From NCBI GenBank assembly GCA_035041965.1, contig JAPYMA010000340.1:248001-312000 (forward strand): a stretch of DNA of 64,000 nt, given 5' to 3'. Position numbers and translations under genes: made by a program. The notes below the pieces were generated by a model that had not been told where the DNA came from, made no database searches, and worked only from the letters and a program-made list of their open reading frames with translations. Positions 63,401 through 64,000 of the stretch are shown piece after piece; position 1 is the first letter of the stretch; the number at the start of each line of letters is the position of its first letter. This stretch comes from Anisakis pegreffii (lineage: Eukaryota > Nematoda > Chromadorea > Rhabditida > Anisakidae).

Positions 63401-64000
63401 AGAATAAGGCGACTTCTCATTACAATCCTAGAAATCAAATCTCTTTAAGTCAGTTAATTCAGTTATTCAGAACGAGATTTTTAAGAGAAAAATCCTCTCA
63501 TTTTAGCAGATAATATGGCAAAGATGGTGAAACAAGCCTGAGGCTGAAATCAAACTCAAACTTTTGCAGTTAATCGCAGAGTCAATAATCGCTCAATCAT
63601 ATCAAATAGCTTGAGTTATTAGACGCCGAAGTTTTGACATCCAACCACAAGCAAAACAATCAGAGCCATAACGCAACTGCATTCAAAACTTCACATAAAA
63701 AGTGAACGTTGTTATTTGAGTGAATGTTATCAGTTCGACAATAGTGATGAGGCGACAATAACTGAATACGCGTGAACATTCAATTTGTGTTTTATGTGTT
63801 CATGCATTATTCCACAACGAAACCAACTTCGAATCAAGTGTTATTTTTTGTGCTGATTGAACAAAAAAAAACAAAAATTCCACCAGCAAAACCAACGAAG
63901 ACCACGAAAAAGTCTGAAATTAACCACCGACTTACCGCAGTGCATCTCGTCGCTTTCATCCTCGCATTGTGTTTCACCGTCGCATCGTGCCTCGATCGGA
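48125..64000 (-). CDS. Distal 5' LDLa and Glu/Arg-helix module, either long-isoform exons of perlecan or a separate upstream gene; 5' end outside window
   Basis: Gene-level entry for six exons: partial LDLa (63936-64000), LDLa (56774-56908), linker plus start of LDLa (54788-54887), end of that LDLa plus another LDLa (52817-53043), Glu/Arg-rich exon (50598-51422), acidic linker plus LDLa (48125-48440). Exon phases run 1-1, 1-2, 2-1, 1-0 (after one frameshift), 0-1. The last exon ends in phase 1, matching the phase-1 starts of canonical unc-52 exons 2 and 3, and I found no terminal exon with a stop between 48.1 and 32.7 kb. This favours splicing into unc-52. LDLa repeats are Ca2+-binding ligand-binding modules and are expected in perlecan domain II. 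A separate neighbouring LDLa gene remains possible. Confidence 0.7.
48441..50597. other. Intron in distal module
   Basis: 2.2 kb between the Glu/Arg exon and the following LDLa exon. AT-rich, no exon seen on either strand. Confidence 0.6.
50598..51422 (-). CDS. Glu/Arg-rich exon: predicted ER/K single alpha-helix, with an internal net +1 frameshift
   Basis: Acceptor TTTTTTTTCAG and donor CGT/GTAAGT bound an 825-nt exon between LDLa exons. It starts in phase 1 ([14 protein letters not shown]) and codes repeated [14 protein letters not shown]; the downstream part, in another frame, codes units such as [21 protein letters not shown] middle acidic section contains [20 protein letters not shown]. 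Alternating runs of Glu and Arg are the signature of single alpha-helix (ER/K) spacers, though coiled coil is possible. The first frame reaches a stop at 51115. The downstream frame is required by the phase-0 start of the next exon, so one extra base (or two missing) lies around 51190-51260. Function in the protein is inferred: a rigid spacer. Confidence 0.75.
52817..53043 (-). CDS. Exon with remainder of one LDLa and a complete second LDLa
   Basis: The 227-nt exon starts in phase 2 after TTTCAG and ends in phase 1 at GTGAGT. It codes [10 protein letters not shown] then [16 protein letters not shown] (end of one LDLa), a short ESQSREEGA linker, and a second LDLa, [13 protein letters not shown] then [16 protein letters not shown]. 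All expected cysteines and acidic Ca2+ ligands are present. Confidence 0.92.
54788..54887 (-). CDS. Linker exon plus first part of an LDLa repeat
   Basis: This 100-nt exon is not part of any long open frame. It codes [17 protein letters not shown] polar linker and then MECNGSEF, donating the first Cys of the LDLa completed by the next exon (joined F-RCPYL). Donor AG/GTGAAT gives phase 2, exactly what the next exon needs. Two acceptors exist: CAG before 54887 gives the required phase 1, while CAG before 54900 would hit a stop in that phase. The lower one was chosen. Confidence 0.8.
56774..56908 (-). CDS. LDLa exon of distal module
   Basis: Acceptor ATTTTAG and donor GTATGA bound a 135-nt exon in phases 1-1. 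It codes a full LDLa repeat, [13 protein letters not shown] followed by [16 protein letters not shown], after a short [10 protein letters not shown] lead. All six cysteines and the acidic Ca2+-binding residues are present. The 7.0-kb intron upstream of it holds the hhat gene on the other strand. Confidence 0.9.
59052..59270 (+). CDS. hhat: hhat exon 1
   Basis: Codes the N terminus including [20 protein letters not shown], the first membrane segment, and ends RYK at a GTGAGC donor in phase 0. The frame stays open upstream to the acceptor at 59019, so a slightly longer N terminus in an upstream exon cannot be excluded. Confidence 0.85.
59052..62164 (+). CDS. hhat: MBOAT-family acyltransferase, hedgehog acyltransferase (HHAT) homologue, 5 exons
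   Basis: Joined exons 59052-59270, 59775-60010, 60519-60976, 61379-61659 and 61730-62164 give 542 codons plus stop; all GT/AG junctions keep frame (phases 0, 2, 1, 0). HHAT proteins are multi-pass ER membrane enzymes that transfer a fatty acyl group to the N terminus of secreted hedgehog-like proteins. The MBOAT core is clear: [12 protein letters not shown] carries Asp351 and LIWHGFN carries His391. Their 40-residue spacing equals that of the catalytic Asp339 and His379 of human HHAT. Many hydrophobic segments are present. A charged tail ([19 protein letters not shown]) follows the last one. The ATG follows a TTTATGCAG acceptor by 33 bases, so SL trans-splicing is plausible. Nematodes have hedgehog-related rather than canonical hedgehog ligands, so the substrate is unknown. 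It is nested antisense in a perlecan-locus intron. Confidence 0.9.
59775..60010 (+). CDS. hhat: hhat exon 2
   Basis: TTTCAG acceptor, GTTAGT donor, phase 0 to 2. Begins [17 protein letters not shown] and encodes three hydrophobic segments typical of the HHAT N-terminal half. Confidence 0.88.
60519..60976 (+). CDS. hhat: hhat exon 3
   Basis: TTGCAG acceptor, GTAAGC donor, phase 2 to 1. Codes [19 protein letters not shown], the cytosolic [14 protein letters not shown] loop and further membrane helices. Confidence 0.9.
61379..61659 (+). CDS. hhat: hhat exon 4 with MBOAT catalytic core
   Basis: TTTCAG acceptor, GTAAGT donor, phase 1 to 0. Contains both predicted active-site residues, Asp351 in WRNFDRGL and His391 in IWHGFN. 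Confidence 0.92.
61730..62164 (+). CDS. hhat: hhat exon 5 and stop codon
   Basis: TTTTCAG acceptor, phase 0, ending TGA. Codes the C-terminal membrane segments ([29 protein letters not shown]) and a hydrophilic charged tail of about 40 residues. Confidence 0.9.
   Translation: MWISLSISELFLEYLGKGIYSIESVRKWREEHIGDVAFRRIVAVLQEITMIPAIYGNYFFVCGPFIAYQTIERIWFEETLKLQYPLFILLILGYIYVQMVLEIERQKSLCRKRRDEARKKEMEEAIEQEEQNNDNKDDMAKKVD
62833..62838 (+). terminator. hhat: Candidate hhat poly(A) signal AATAAA
   Basis: Canonical AATAAA about 670 nt downstream of the hhat stop. Only sequence position supports it, and a nearer variant signal could be used instead. Confidence 0.3.
63936..64000 (-). CDS. LDLa exon, partial (cut by window edge)
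   Basis: The visible part codes [17 protein letters not shown], the C-terminal half of an LDLa repeat: Cys4-Asp-Gly, Cys5, the acidic Ca2+-binding SDE motif and Cys6. It ends TGC G before GTAAGT, donor phase 1. The first half and any signal peptide are outside the window. Confidence 0.85.

Larger units (their letters stand above)
56909..63935. other. 7.0-kb intron of distal module hosting hhat
   Basis: The perlecan-side donor at 63935 and acceptor at 56909 enclose the five hhat exons on the opposite strand. The 2.1 kb before hhat (56.9-59.0 kb) must contain its promoter and possibly a non-coding exon; the 1.8 kb after it shows nothing but an AATAAA. Confidence 0.75.

Overview
The window looks like part of a chromadorean nematode genome. 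It is AT-rich, introns almost always end in TTTTCAG-like acceptors, and the encoded basement-membrane protein is closely similar to C. elegans UNC-52 (perlecan), including exon-level peptide matches I recognise from memory. The long introns and the size of the gene suggest a large-genome, possibly parasitic (ascaridomorph-like) species, but the sequence alone does not prove that.

Layout. Almost the whole window is one minus-strand perlecan locus, read from high to low coordinates. (1) At 48.1-64.0 kb is a distal 5' module with at least five LDL-receptor class A (LDLa) repeats and one 825-nt exon coding a long Glu/Arg-rich helix (ER/K type). (2) A 5-exon plus-strand MBOAT gene, a hedgehog-acyltransferase homologue (hhat), is nested inside a 7-kb intron of that module at 59.0-62.2 kb. 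(3) A 15.4-kb stretch (32.7-48.1 kb) has no convincing exon. (4) At 32.6-32.7 kb is a proximal first exon with start codon, signal peptide and an SL-type acceptor just before the ATG. (5) The canonical UNC-52 body runs from 30.2 to 17.5 kb: short linker, Ig1, three LDLa, Ig2, laminin-EGF (LE) repeats and two laminin IV type A modules. (6) After the LE region the last LE exon can be read through into an Arg-rich tail and stop, giving a possible short isoform, or spliced on to domain IV. (7) From 13.6 kb to the left edge are 12 Ig repeats of domain IV: one split over two exons, ten complete single-exon repeats and one cut by the window. All the single-exon repeats are phase 1-1 cassettes.

How the parts fit. 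The last distal exon ends in phase 1 and the second canonical exon begins in phase 1. The distal LDLa/helix module could therefore be spliced onto the UNC-52 body in place of the signal-peptide exon, giving a giant N-terminally extended perlecan resembling the LDLa-rich N terminus of Drosophila Trol. The alternative is that it is a separate gene just upstream. Two exons (the ER/K exon and the Ig exon at 2.0-2.2 kb) carry a net one-base frameshift, either assembly error or real lesion. Repeats include a 167-bp GC-rich hAT-like MITE with a perfect 8-bp target duplication, two diverged intronic repeat pairs, a 47-bp tandem duplication and several microsatellites. No tRNA, rRNA or CRISPR array was found.
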